A stretch of DNA of 25,904 nucleotides from Mesostigma viride. Taxonomy: Eukaryota; Streptophyta; Mesostigmatophyceae; Mesostigmatales; Mesostigmataceae. The notes under the pieces are model-generated. The model was not told the origin of the DNA and did not search any database. It worked only from the letters and a program-made list of their open reading frames with translations. Location of the stretch: positions 1 to 25,904 of the forward strand of contig RPFO01000249.1 of assembly GCA_009746045.1 (NCBI GenBank), read 5' to 3'. Positions 9,001-16,038 of the stretch are shown in pieces (position 1 is the stretch's first letter; each line of letters begins with the position of its first letter). Made by a program: the position numbers and the translations under genes.

Positions 9001-12000
9001 GGGGTCAAGTGCCTCTCGCATTAACGATATTACATGCCTTGAGGAATAGGCGAGGGGCGATTGACGAGGCGGGAAGTGAACGAGGTGATCGTCAGGAAAA
9101 TAGTCCCGAAGTCGTGATCGGACAGGCAGACACCGAGGATACCACTCGCTGGTTCCGTCAGATGTCACCCGACGAGTTCGATAACGTGTCAAAAAAGATC
9201 ATGGGAGAATTCGAGGAAAAAGCGCCGAATCGTGTGTTGGTACAAGGAGACGCGACGATCCCGTTATACCGCCAGTTGGCCTCTACCATCATTGACTCCA
9301 TCGAAACAGAGTACCACGGATTGATTGCAGATCCCGGCGCCCAAAAAGATCTCTTAAACAAATCGCTCCCGACGTTCAACGCCATAGCTACATCGCCGCT
9401 TCTGACTCCGACCATGTACGATAAGATTCGCGCCATGTATTTTCGACACCTCAAAGAGGACCCGAACTATCCCTTCTCGTATCCGGACTCGATATGGGAC
9501 GCGGCTGCGAATACGTTCTCGCGACCAGATACGATAATCGACGCGTCTAACAGATTGAAAAAGGTGCTCCCAGATCGGCAGGGTTACTTACGCCTGCTAC
9601 CATGGTCAGAATACGAGCTAAGCACGAGTCGAGGTAAGGACATCGCCCCAAAAATGGACGTTGACGAGCTGTTATCGATACGCCACACGAAACCATTGCT
9701 CGAATATCAGATAAAATACAAAGAAATCGCGGATCGCATTCGAGGGGACCCTGAGGCGCGAGAGAAGTTTGAACAGCGGCTGAACCAGGACGGGGATCTC
9801 ATAAAAAGGATCGAGGAAGTCAACAGCAAAATTCCCGATCTAGTCTACGCAAAGGCGATTCCCGAGGAGCTAAGGACCGACGAACTAAACACGAGATTGA
9901 AGGATCTTTCCGCGAACGATGGAGTCTTAGACGATATTTCTCGACTTACAACACATTTAAAAAATGTCACCGAGGGGTGGAATCAAGAATACGAAGAGCT
10001 TATCCGTAGACGCGAGATCGCAAAAAATATAGGGGAAAGCGTCATGGAGGGATATTCCTCGTTCCGCGACTCGGCGGGCAAGAATGCGCAAAAGGCGTCG
10101 ACAGACGCCTCGAAACGCGTGACGGGTCCAGAACACGAACCAGAGATCGACGACGTCGCGTCGAGATTGTCAAAAAGAAGTGTGGAACATGTTTGGAAAA
10201 ATGCATTCGATGCTCACAAACGATTAAGAACTACAGGCGGACACAACTTTACGAGACGGTGGAACTCGCCACAACCCTCCTTTCCCGGACGCCTATTCGT
10301 AGACGACGTGCTTGACCTTGACCCCGAAGCCTTTACAAGAAAGTACGACGCGCAAGGTCTCACCCCCTTGTTAAATCAATGGAAAGACACGATACAGAAA
10401 ATGCACGACAACCTAGGAGTTCCTCGAGAGTATATCAACCAGTTCGGTCAGTTGTACGCAACCCCGGCAAGTGTTTACGAAGCCGCTGACGACGTGTCGA
10501 GAAATGCCGCGGCGATGGCGATCGCTAAACGGCTGTCGGAAGACGCGCAAGAAAAACCCGGTGACATTTTTCCACAGTTGAGAAGGGGAATAAACGAACG
10601 TTGGGAAATAAAGCTCAACAAAGCGATAGATGACGGGAATTTAAAAACTAATGACGTTTTTAAAAAGTTGGAAACAGAACTTCAAACGAAGTGGAAATCG
10701 GTCTTGGCTGACGCGCAAAAGGTCGGGATTTCGACGAAGGACGTTTTGGCGACTGACGCGCGCGACAAGTGGTTCACCATACCACAGCTTCAAAACGAGA
10801 TAACGCTGATAAAGCGGGCCAACCTTGCGAGGGCGAGCGTGCCTATTCCGGACCCTGCGGCCGCTGCAGCGAAGTTAGCAGAAAGGGACGCGGAGCGCGT
10901 GAGAGCGCGCGCTTGGGGCGCGTCCCTGAATCGTGACCGCACTAGCTTTCAAAAAGCCCAAGTGGACGAACGCGTGATATCGCTCGTCGATAGTGCACTT
11001 GATCCGGACGCGATCCGAATTACGAAAAGTGATGAAGATGCACTGCGACCCTATCGCGATTACCGGAGTCTACCTGATCCTTCTTTTGACGCCCCCCTAC
11101 TACATCGCGGGGACGAACACGCGCGGCTGATGAGAGAAATGTCCTCGACCCCGTGGTATCGAAACGGTCTTGGTTTAGCGGCTCGTCATCCGGATTTCAA
11201 AGGATACAATATCAGAGAGCTTCGTCGACTGGTGGTAGATGAGAAAAAGCCGTTGGTCGAAGCTATGAAATATTTTGATGACAACTGGAAGCAGGCGGAG
11301 GGTCAATCACGTTTCGTGAGCGATGTCGACCGAATCAGATTCAGAGAAGTATTTGACGACCCCAAGACACTTGTTGATTACAATAGAGCGATCGAGCGCG
11401 CAAATGAGGAGGCCAATAGTCGAGCGTCACTCGCGAAATTGTCGGATGACATAATCCAAAAGCACAAACAGAATCCGTTACAACTTGCGAAAATCGCCGA
11501 CACCCGCTTGAATCAGTGGAGCGACGTTATCAAAAGGATGCGAGACGATCTTGGAGCGCCTCGAGAGTCTATCCTTAGGATCGTCAATGCGTACGGAACC
11601 CCGGAAGAAGCTTACAAAGCCGCCGACCGCGTATCGAAAGAAGCCGTCAAGTTCCAATCGAGGGAGTCGAAGGTTCTGCGCGGACGTCTCCAGACCGTCG
11701 GTAATATCAAACCAAGCGACATATTTCAACAATTGAAACGGGAATCACAAGACGAATGGCGTCCGGTCCTCGACGACGCGCGAAAGGCCGGGATTTCGAT
11801 GGATTACGTGTTGTCAGTTGTTGACGCACGCGGCGACGGGATGACCATACCCCGACTTGAGGAAGACATAACGCGTAAGTGGGAAGAAGCCCGCGACCGC
11901 GCGTCCGCGGACGCAAAGATGTCAACTCGCGAAATCGATCACTTTCAACGACCTGGGCAAAATATCGTAGCACTCGAGAACGCGACGTCCGAACGCAAAT

Positions 12001-12455
12001 CCGACTGGGAACGTGCTCGGATACAGTCCCATAAACTCGGATGGTCGAGTGACCAGTTTGAACAGGCAGCGAATGCGGAAGGGGCGACGCCAGGCGGTGT
12101 ACTCAAAAGCGCGCGAGAGTGGAGTCGGATGGCCTGGCAAGAAGCCACGAAGAGAGCTGAGGAAGTCGGAGTCGACGGATCGGACGTGGAACGATTTAAA
12201 CGCGAGGATGTGACCCCCGCACGTCTCCAGCGGATGGTGGAATCTCGAAGCCGACTCGTAGCAGAGGAGAGCAGTGACACCGATCAGGACGATGCAGATG
12301 TCATTGCGGAGTCGCCAAAACCCGAAGCAATCTCTCTCTTTGATACGGAGCCCCTGACGTTAACCGCCGAAAGACTTGTCACGCCACCGCTTGTCAAAAT
12401 CCCAAAAAGGCAAATTGTCCACCGTATGCCTGTTCCGAATGATGCGCAACGGTAG
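6042..12455 (+). CDS. Giant repeat protein (2137 aa)
   Basis: I do not recognise this protein. It starts at ATG 6042; an out-of-frame ATG at 6032 would give only a six-codon ORF. Residues 50-80 contain a hydrophobic stretch (MRNILNTLFVGALIGAG) that could span a membrane. Residues ~92-238 are four near-identical Gly/Pro/Ala-rich units of 35-38 residues. Residues ~240-600 are S/T/D/P-rich and probably disordered, followed by a short coiled coil (~585-625). A ~130-residue segment occurs twice (from nt 7947 and 8463). From about residue 1040 to the end the chain is a long charged helical region with a second pair of related segments (starting near residues 1440 and 1815). Size, repeats and the absence of enzymatic motifs suggest a scaffold, matrix or fibre-like virion protein, but this is inference. 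Its C-terminal half is only about half GC, clearly lower than neighbouring genes. Confidence 0.8.
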   Translation: MSLDSYFLFSQYDPTAAVYGLGAPFPFPLMELRLDSPHDGATAPSSRASTTAADSAAIAMGAMRNILNTLFVGALIGAGSAGGGTGGGASGGAGGAPVAPWPGGAPKGLGAGLPPRGGPALGITAGTSGGAGGAPVAPWPGGAPKGLGAGLPPRGGPALGITAGTSGGAPVAPWPGGAPKGLGAGLPPRGGPALGITAGTSGGAPVAPWPGGAPKGLGAGLPPRGGPALGITAGTSGPSTAPDAPAGSGDSPGTSDTSAITNGSSTTPGTSAASDTPAIASDGPSTTLETPATPDTPGMSIESGGSFVVLDAGLPPRGTTYTLGITAGASGSSPATGKTSDTGDKTAAGSIVFGADTPVTNGTSIETGAEITEKIPLDLGFGAGKASGREAAATDTDASSVHRGPSLPAFAIDDKSGPGTSSLSDRNESPQDVGGDADGRGATPGMDGSSLSLGVSVMDDIPPHDYDSKIQEKARASLRRLFRLMHGPTRSGWWEIPGGGPVNARSLPDDMTRGDGGTDGPNTSPASADTVTKHSLDDNEGRGGALETSVNGSRPTGTPSRSGQAALRAPMDHSRGDIETMRREAEEAAKEGEKALKEANARFEDNLKRWNEQQESERVRKLEEFVQRELGKRSNALQAPVDDTIAPIDPAEPTKKETISTSGQGPSADSMDEKLETIEGEVSLDATDKTLADPRTSLGASVPIDPTPPVAIMAPRTVVVDGARIYLGIEPGEIAGSGHRARTDGAPSNVSDNSIGHDDFFANGETRANMPGDRNMEAVDNSLAESTIELFNASDAVVNTTSGSEQAALQAPVDDTIAPIDPVDAPTEPTKKETISTSGQGPFFSPSADSMDEKLETIEGDATDKTLADSRTSLGASVPIGSTPPVAIMAPRTPVVVDGARISLGIKPGKIAGSGHRVRTDRAPSNVSDISMGHEDSFANGATLPLSHSTPSTPWMSLALPGHTSHSDATGTSTASGMSISQFPSLGGQVPLALTILHALRNRRGAIDEAGSERGDRQENSPEVVIGQADTEDTTRWFRQMSPDEFDNVSKKIMGEFEEKAPNRVLVQGDATIPLYRQLASTIIDSIETEYHGLIADPGAQKDLLNKSLPTFNAIATSPLLTPTMYDKIRAMYFRHLKEDPNYPFSYPDSIWDAAANTFSRPDTIIDASNRLKKVLPDRQGYLRLLPWSEYELSTSRGKDIAPKMDVDELLSIRHTKPLLEYQIKYKEIADRIRGDPEAREKFEQRLNQDGDLIKRIEEVNSKIPDLVYAKAIPEELRTDELNTRLKDLSANDGVLDDISRLTTHLKNVTEGWNQEYEELIRRREIAKNIGESVMEGYSSFRDSAGKNAQKASTDASKRVTGPEHEPEIDDVASRLSKRSVEHVWKNAFDAHKRLRTTGGHNFTRRWNSPQPSFPGRLFVDDVLDLDPEAFTRKYDAQGLTPLLNQWKDTIQKMHDNLGVPREYINQFGQLYATPASVYEAADDVSRNAAAMAIAKRLSEDAQEKPGDIFPQLRRGINERWEIKLNKAIDDGNLKTNDVFKKLETELQTKWKSVLADAQKVGISTKDVLATDARDKWFTIPQLQNEITLIKRANLARASVPIPDPAAAAAKLAERDAERVRARAWGASLNRDRTSFQKAQVDERVISLVDSALDPDAIRITKSDEDALRPYRDYRSLPDPSFDAPLLHRGDEHARLMREMSSTPWYRNGLGLAARHPDFKGYNIRELRRLVVDEKKPLVEAMKYFDDNWKQAEGQSRFVSDVDRIRFREVFDDPKTLVDYNRAIERANEEANSRASLAKLSDDIIQKHKQNPLQLAKIADTRLNQWSDVIKRMRDDLGAPRESILRIVNAYGTPEEAYKAADRVSKEAVKFQSRESKVLRGRLQTVGNIKPSDIFQQLKRESQDEWRPVLDDARKAGISMDYVLSVVDARGDGMTIPRLEEDITRKWEEARDRASADAKMSTREIDHFQRPGQNIVALENATSERKSDWERARIQSHKLGWSSDQFEQAANAEGATPGGVLKSAREWSRMAWQEATKRAEEVGVDGSDVERFKREDVTPARLQRMVESRSRLVAEESSDTDQDDADVIAESPKPEAISLFDTEPLTLTAERLVTPPLVKIPKRQIVHRMPVPNDAQR
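6316..6752 (+). repeat. Four in-frame tandem repeats, 105-114 bp
   Basis: The CACCATGGCCC landmark recurs with its ATG at 6341, 6455, 6560 and 6665, giving periods of 114, 105 and 105 bases. Units are nearly identical at the DNA level (one silent C/T difference noted at the start of unit 2); the 114-base period includes an extra nine bases coding for GGA. Each unit encodes a Gly/Pro-rich segment containing APWPGGAPKGLGAGLPPRG. Near-perfect identity implies recent duplication or ongoing slippage or conversion. Confidence 0.9.
7947..8334 (+). repeat. Long dispersed repeat, copy A (388 bp)
   Basis: This copy matches 8463-8865 almost base for base inside the same gene. Differences are scattered substitutions plus indels of 12, 12, 12 and 3 bases, all preserving frame. 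It encodes a segment containing LQAPVDDTIAPIDP and MDEKLETIEG. Confidence 0.9.
8463..8865 (+). repeat. Long dispersed repeat, copy B (403 bp)
   Basis: This is the second copy of the segment at 7947-8334, 516 bases downstream. Relative to copy A it has three insertions (12, 12 and 3 bases) and one 12-base deletion, accounting for the 15-base length difference. Confidence 0.9.
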
Positions 12456-12457
12456 GC

Positions 12458-12772
12458 TTACGGTCTCTTGTCAACGCGAGATGACTTCGTGCTCGTCACG
12501 GGGTTGCGCGCGTCGTCCGGCGCCGACTTCGGCCCGGCGTCAGGGAACATGCGCGCCCGGGACGGCATCAACGTCTTCAGTAAGAAGTAGATGCCCGTCA
12601 ACAGCACCGAGATGTCCGCCTTCTTCGTGGCGCGGTAGGACCCCGAAAAGACCACCAGCGCCTTCACCACGTCGCAGTGGATGTCGAAATCGTACGGCAA
12701 AACGGACGTGAGGGCGTACGAGAATACGAACGACGTCGCCGACAGCGCTTCCGACACGATCGGGTGATCCAT
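12458..12772 (-). CDS. Small membrane protein (104 aa or longer)
   Basis: I do not recognise this protein. From ATG 12772 the frame encodes two or three hydrophobic stretches (SATSFVFSYALTSVL, VVKALVVFSG, ISVLLTGIYFLLKTLM) followed by a basic, serine-rich tail, suggesting a multi-span membrane protein. It ends two bases from the stop of the giant gene, tail to tail. The same frame stays protein-like upstream of 12772 (ENYAAYWYAWWSVPLA), and a TATA-like box at 12834-12839 points to an ATG at 12813 that is one base out of this frame, so the true start is uncertain. Confidence 0.6.
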   Translation of the reverse strand: MDHPIVSEALSATSFVFSYALTSVLPYDFDIHCDVVKALVVFSGSYRATKKADISVLLTGIYFLLKTLMPSRARMFPDAGPKSAPDDARNPVTSTKSSRVDKRP

Positions 12773-12833
12773 TGCGAGCGGAACCGACCACCAAGCGTAC
12801 CAATACGCGGCATAATTTTCGTGAGCGGATCGA

Positions 12834-12839
12834 ATTATA
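12834..12839 (-). promoter_or_regulatory. TATAAT box
   Basis: On the minus strand TATAAT starts 26 bases before an ATG at 12813, matching the spacing seen for other genes here. That ATG is one base out of phase with the membrane-protein frame. Confidence 0.35.
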
Positions 12840-12878
12840 CCGTCATCTGTCACGGGTTCGCGTCCGCCACGGAATTTG

Positions 12879-12884
12879 TATACG
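12879..12884 (+). promoter_or_regulatory. TATACG box
   Basis: TATACG starts 21 bases before the helicase ATG at 12900. A second TATATC (12892-12897) lies immediately before the ATG. Confidence 0.45.
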
Positions 12885-12899
12885 GATAAATTATATCCG

Positions 12900-15122
12900 A
12901 TGGCTCCGATCGAGCCCGGCCTCGACGACGCGATCGTACCGGCCCTCGCCGAGCAGGTACGAATACGCGAAGAGAGGGGGCCGGGGCGAGGTCTCGGGCT
13001 GGGAAGGGGGGCGAGGGACGCGGATATGACGGACGCGGGGGATGTACCCGAGGCGAACCGGGACACTCGGACCGTCCGAATGGACGAGGGGGGCGGGGGA
13101 GGGGGGGAGGGAGAGGAGGACGGAGACGATGTCCTGGACAGCCAGGAGGACGGGGTCTTGCGGGACTTCCGCCGCGGCCTGGCGACCGAAGAGGACGTCA
13201 AAGAGTTTCCGAGGATGTGCAAGGACATGTCGGACGACGCGCTCGGCGAGTACCTCCACACGCTGAAGGCCGCCGTCGTCGATTGCCCCGTGGTCGAGAT
13301 CCTGTGCGACGTCTTCGAGCTCGGGCCGGAAGATCCGGACGGGATGAGCCCCGGGGAGCGCCACGCGGCATGTTGGCAGAAGGTGGACACGGCGGACGAC
13401 GTGAACGACCTTTGCAAGTCCGTGGAGACGCGGATGGTGTGCGCGACCGGCAAGATCTTCAACCTGATCGCCGAGGTGGAGGAGCGCAGGGGGCAGGGGC
13501 TGGAGGTGTGGATGGACACCCTGTTCTTCGCCCACTCGCGCGTCTTTTCCCTCCGCGAGGCTGTGTGCAGCGTGGTCGAGGCGCGCGTCCCGAAAAAGGT
13601 CCGGGAGAACTTGCCGCGTTTGACGGTGCGGCTGAGTTCCGGCGCGGGGGAACTGAAAGAGTACCAGCGCCTGCTCCTCATCATCTCCGCGCAATGGAAC
13701 GTGCTGAAGCTGAGGAAGGGGGCGGACGGCGACGACGGCGTGTACGCGCGCGTGTTCACGAGCGAGGGACACGACACCCACTTCTGGGAACGGCTCATGT
13801 CGGTGGAGGAGTGGATCACCAAGCAGACCGACACAGGCAACCCGATGGTGTGGAAGATGATGACGAACGAGAACGGCAACAAGAAGCGGCTCGTGGAGAA
13901 CATCATCGGGTCCTCGGCGTTCGACTTCGCGGTCAAGCCGAAAGATCGCCACGTGTTCGCGTTCGCCAACGGGATCTACAGGACGGACGTCGACGAGTTC
14001 TATCCGTACCCCGCCCGCGACCTCCCCGACGACGTGGGCGCGTGTCGCTATTTCGAGAACGTCGTCATGAACACGGACCTTTTCGAGGAAGGCGCGTTCC
14101 GAGGGGACTACGAGACGGGCGAGTGGTTCGACATCCCGACGGAGGGCGTCACGAAGGTGTTGAACGACCAGAATTACACGGACGACGTGCACCGGGCGTT
14201 CTGGGCGCTGGGTCTGGGGCGGATGCTGTACTCCCTCAAAGAACTCGAGAAGTTCGAGGTGATGGTGTTCCTGAAGGGCATCGCCGGATCGGGCAAGTCG
14301 ACCCTGGTCCGCATCGTCGAACTCATCTTCAAACAGGACGCCGGCGTCCTTTCTAACAACATCGAGCCCCTGTTCGGCCTGTCCCAGCACAAGGACAAGT
14401 ACTGCATCTACACGTACGAGCTGAACGAGAAGTTTGCGCTCGAGCAGGCCGAGTGGCTGTCCCTCGTGAGCGGGGAGAAGATGAGTCTGGCGCAGAAGTA
14501 CAAGGACGCCCTCAGCCAGGAGTGGAAGTCGCCCTACCTGGCGGCGGGCAACCGGATGTTCTGCAGGGGGGACAACGCCAGCCAGATCATCCGCCGCCTC
14601 GTGCTGTTCCCGTTCGACAAGAAGCCCGCGCAGGACGACCGCATGGACGAACTCATCGCGTCGAACATCGCCAACATCCTCGTCAAGTCCAACCGCGCGT
14701 ATCGCAAGTTGATCGAATACGTGGCGCACAGGAACATCCACACGTGTCTCCCCGTCCAGTTCACCACGTGGAGGAACCACGCGCAGATGTCGTCGAACCC
14801 TCTCATCACCTTCCTCAACACGGTGTCCTGGGTGGAGAAGGGTGACGGTTTCTACTGCCCGTGGGAGATGTTCCAGCGCCGGTTCAACGAGTGGTTGCGA
14901 CAGAGGGACCCCCGCACGCGCGTCGTGTTCGACGAGGACTTCTACAAGCACGTGTTCACGGAGAACGGCATCCAGCTCGTCCTGGAGAGGGTCACCAAGC
15001 ACTACCCGCGCGGGAGTGATCGGAAGAAGAGGTGCTTCTTCTTGTACGGCGTGGACGTCGGCGACGAGAGCGGCGACGTCGAGGACTTCCCCGAGAACGC
15101 GGACGTCCAGGGACGCGTGTGA
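12900..15122 (+). CDS. D5-like superfamily 3 helicase (740 aa)
   Basis: This is a replicative DNA helicase of the poxvirus D5 / nucleocytovirus type. Walker A GIAGSGKST lies at about 460-468, the acidic motif B in YTYELNE with E at about 507, and SF3 motif C YLAAGNRMF ends near N551. The preceding region (FANGIYRTDVDEFYPY) has the look of the D5_N domain. After the helicase, residues 600-740 form a C-terminal domain. Residues 1-90 are acidic and glycine rich. I see no archaeo-eukaryotic primase motifs in the N-terminal half, and the protein is shorter than many D5-type primase-helicases, so it may be a helicase only. It starts at ATG 12900; an upstream in-frame TTG is less likely. Confidence 0.92.
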   Translation: MAPIEPGLDDAIVPALAEQVRIREERGPGRGLGLGRGARDADMTDAGDVPEANRDTRTVRMDEGGGGGGEGEEDGDDVLDSQEDGVLRDFRRGLATEEDVKEFPRMCKDMSDDALGEYLHTLKAAVVDCPVVEILCDVFELGPEDPDGMSPGERHAACWQKVDTADDVNDLCKSVETRMVCATGKIFNLIAEVEERRGQGLEVWMDTLFFAHSRVFSLREAVCSVVEARVPKKVRENLPRLTVRLSSGAGELKEYQRLLLIISAQWNVLKLRKGADGDDGVYARVFTSEGHDTHFWERLMSVEEWITKQTDTGNPMVWKMMTNENGNKKRLVENIIGSSAFDFAVKPKDRHVFAFANGIYRTDVDEFYPYPARDLPDDVGACRYFENVVMNTDLFEEGAFRGDYETGEWFDIPTEGVTKVLNDQNYTDDVHRAFWALGLGRMLYSLKELEKFEVMVFLKGIAGSGKSTLVRIVELIFKQDAGVLSNNIEPLFGLSQHKDKYCIYTYELNEKFALEQAEWLSLVSGEKMSLAQKYKDALSQEWKSPYLAAGNRMFCRGDNASQIIRRLVLFPFDKKPAQDDRMDELIASNIANILVKSNRAYRKLIEYVAHRNIHTCLPVQFTTWRNHAQMSSNPLITFLNTVSWVEKGDGFYCPWEMFQRRFNEWLRQRDPRTRVVFDEDFYKHVFTENGIQLVLERVTKHYPRGSDRKKRCFFLYGVDVGDESGDVEDFPENADVQGRV

Positions 15123-15177
15123 ACGCGTGCGCGTCCATCTCGGATGTGGGAGGGTGACAAGAGTGGTTGAATGAGTT

Positions 15178-15200
15178 CCTTTATTTTTATGAATAAAAGG
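15178..15200. terminator. AT-rich hairpin and AATAAA after the helicase gene
   Basis: The sequence from CCTTTATT to AATAAAAGG can fold into an imperfect hairpin about 56 bases after the helicase stop. It contains AATAAA, and TCCTTTATTT is directly repeated at 15177-15186 and 15201-15210; another AATAAA follows at about 15234. Hairpin-associated 3' ends are known in several giant viruses; its use here is an inference. Confidence 0.4.
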
Positions 15201-15252
15201 TCCTTTATTTCATCGCGATCCACGGATCGATCGAATAAAAATTAAGCCTCAT

Positions 15253-15258
15253 TATACG
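15253..15258 (+). promoter_or_regulatory. TATACG box
   Basis: TATACG starts 21 bases before the ATG at 15274, identical in sequence and spacing to the helicase promoter box. It is the main support for the small gene that follows. Confidence 0.4.
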
Positions 15259-15273
15259 TATAACGCGAACACA

Positions 15274-15537
15274 ATGACGTCTCTTATGCTAGCACATCCC
15301 GCATGGTCCGAACGCAGAATCGCTCCGTCGGCCCGCACCCGCTCTCCGTGGGGCGGCGTGTCGGCCGCGGGGCCGCAATTATCCGTCCGCGGCCGGTGCG
15401 AACTCGCGAACGATGTCCTGTGCGAGCTGGGGATCCGCAGATTCGCGACGACGGACGACGTCCTTGAGCTGGGGAACGGGCTGTTGCTGGGCCTGCTGAC
15501 GCTGTGGCTCATCCGCCGGGGCGCGGACAGCTCCTGA
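15274..15537 (+). CDS. Hypothetical small protein with C-terminal hydrophobic helix (87 aa)
   Basis: I do not recognise this protein. The N-terminal half is R, S and A rich; the C-terminus has a hydrophobic stretch (GNGLLLGLLTLWLI) followed by arginines, which could anchor it in a membrane. Support comes from a TATACG box at the usual distance, GC-rich third positions and a short 29-base convergent overlap with the next gene. Against it, the hydrophobic stretch is the antisense of a glutamine-rich minus-strand frame that also looks protein-like, so this could be a shadow ORF. Confidence 0.4.
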   Translation: MTSLMLAHPAWSERRIAPSARTRSPWGGVSAAGPQLSVRGRCELANDVLCELGIRRFATTDDVLELGNGLLLGLLTLWLIRRGADSS

Positions 15538-15975
15538 GGTTCAGTCCGAGCCGTCGGATGGCGTCTCGAGTGGACGTCGGGACCGCCGCCGCGTCGGGCT
15601 TGGATCCTCGCGACGCCCGCTTCTTCCCCCGCGATGTCTTGGACGCGGCCGGGGCGCGGTCGGAGGCGCACGCGGGTTTCGCCCTCTCCGATCCCCACTC
15701 GACGTACACGTGGTTAACCCCGACTTGCTTGACGCGGAACCCCCGGCGGACGAGTCTTTTCCCATCGCGCGCACCATGGCCGAGCAGTCGTACAGCGGGA
15801 CGCCGAACTGGTACATCGGGACGGTGTGGAACAGGAACGTCCTCCCCTGCTTGGCGCTCGTCTCTATGTTGCTCTCGACGGCGGCCAAGAGCCGGTCTTC
15901 GACCGCGCGCTTCGCCCTCTCCGAACTCTTCGTCAGCCTCGCGGCGACGTCGGCGGTCACTCGCGCTCCGATCAT
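15509..15975 (-). CDS. Conserved-looking protein interrupted by an apparent -1 frameshift
   Basis: From ATG 15975, residues 1-73 look natural (an alanine-rich helical segment, then FLFHTVPMYQFGVPLYDCSA). At minus-strand GGGAAAA (15763-15757) the frame that continues sensibly changes by -1: the new frame reads GFRVKQVGVNHVYVEW, a helix/strand/W ending I associate with short nucleocytovirus proteins, then a basic tail to a stop at 15509. Without a shift the zero frame gives R/P/S-rich low-quality sequence to a stop at 15541. G-GGA-AAA lies in phase as an X-XXY-YYZ slippery heptamer, so programmed frameshifting is possible; a missing base in the read is at least as likely. Function is unknown. 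Confidence 0.55.
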
Positions 15976-16013
15976 GGTGATATCGCCGCGGGCGAGTGAC
16001 AGCGGACATCTAT

Positions 16014-16019
16014 TATATC
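16014..16019 (+). promoter_or_regulatory. TATATC box
   Basis: TATATC starts 25 bases before the ATG at 16039. The same AT-rich stretch read on the minus strand gives TATAAT, 42 bases before the ATG at 15975, so it may serve both divergent genes. Confidence 0.45.
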
Positions 16020-16038
16020 CTCGGTTATATTAGGACCC

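Noticed and set aside
12458-13969. 503-codon minus-strand open frame antisense to the helicase gene
   Set aside because: Beyond about 12850 it is the mirror of the strongly supported helicase and is S/R/P rich; only the 12458-12772 part looks like a real protein.
12891-15002. 703-codon minus-strand open frame under the helicase
   Set aside because: It is a high-GC antisense shadow with repetitive V/L/E/R composition; the plus strand has clear SF3 helicase motifs.
15379-15508. Minus-strand zero-frame continuation (QLKDVVRRRESADPQLAQDI) as a longer C-terminus of the 15975 gene
   Set aside because: It looks protein-like, but reaching it needs a second compensating frameshift, and a plus-strand gene with a TATACG box occupies the region. 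It stays possible if the assembly has indels here.
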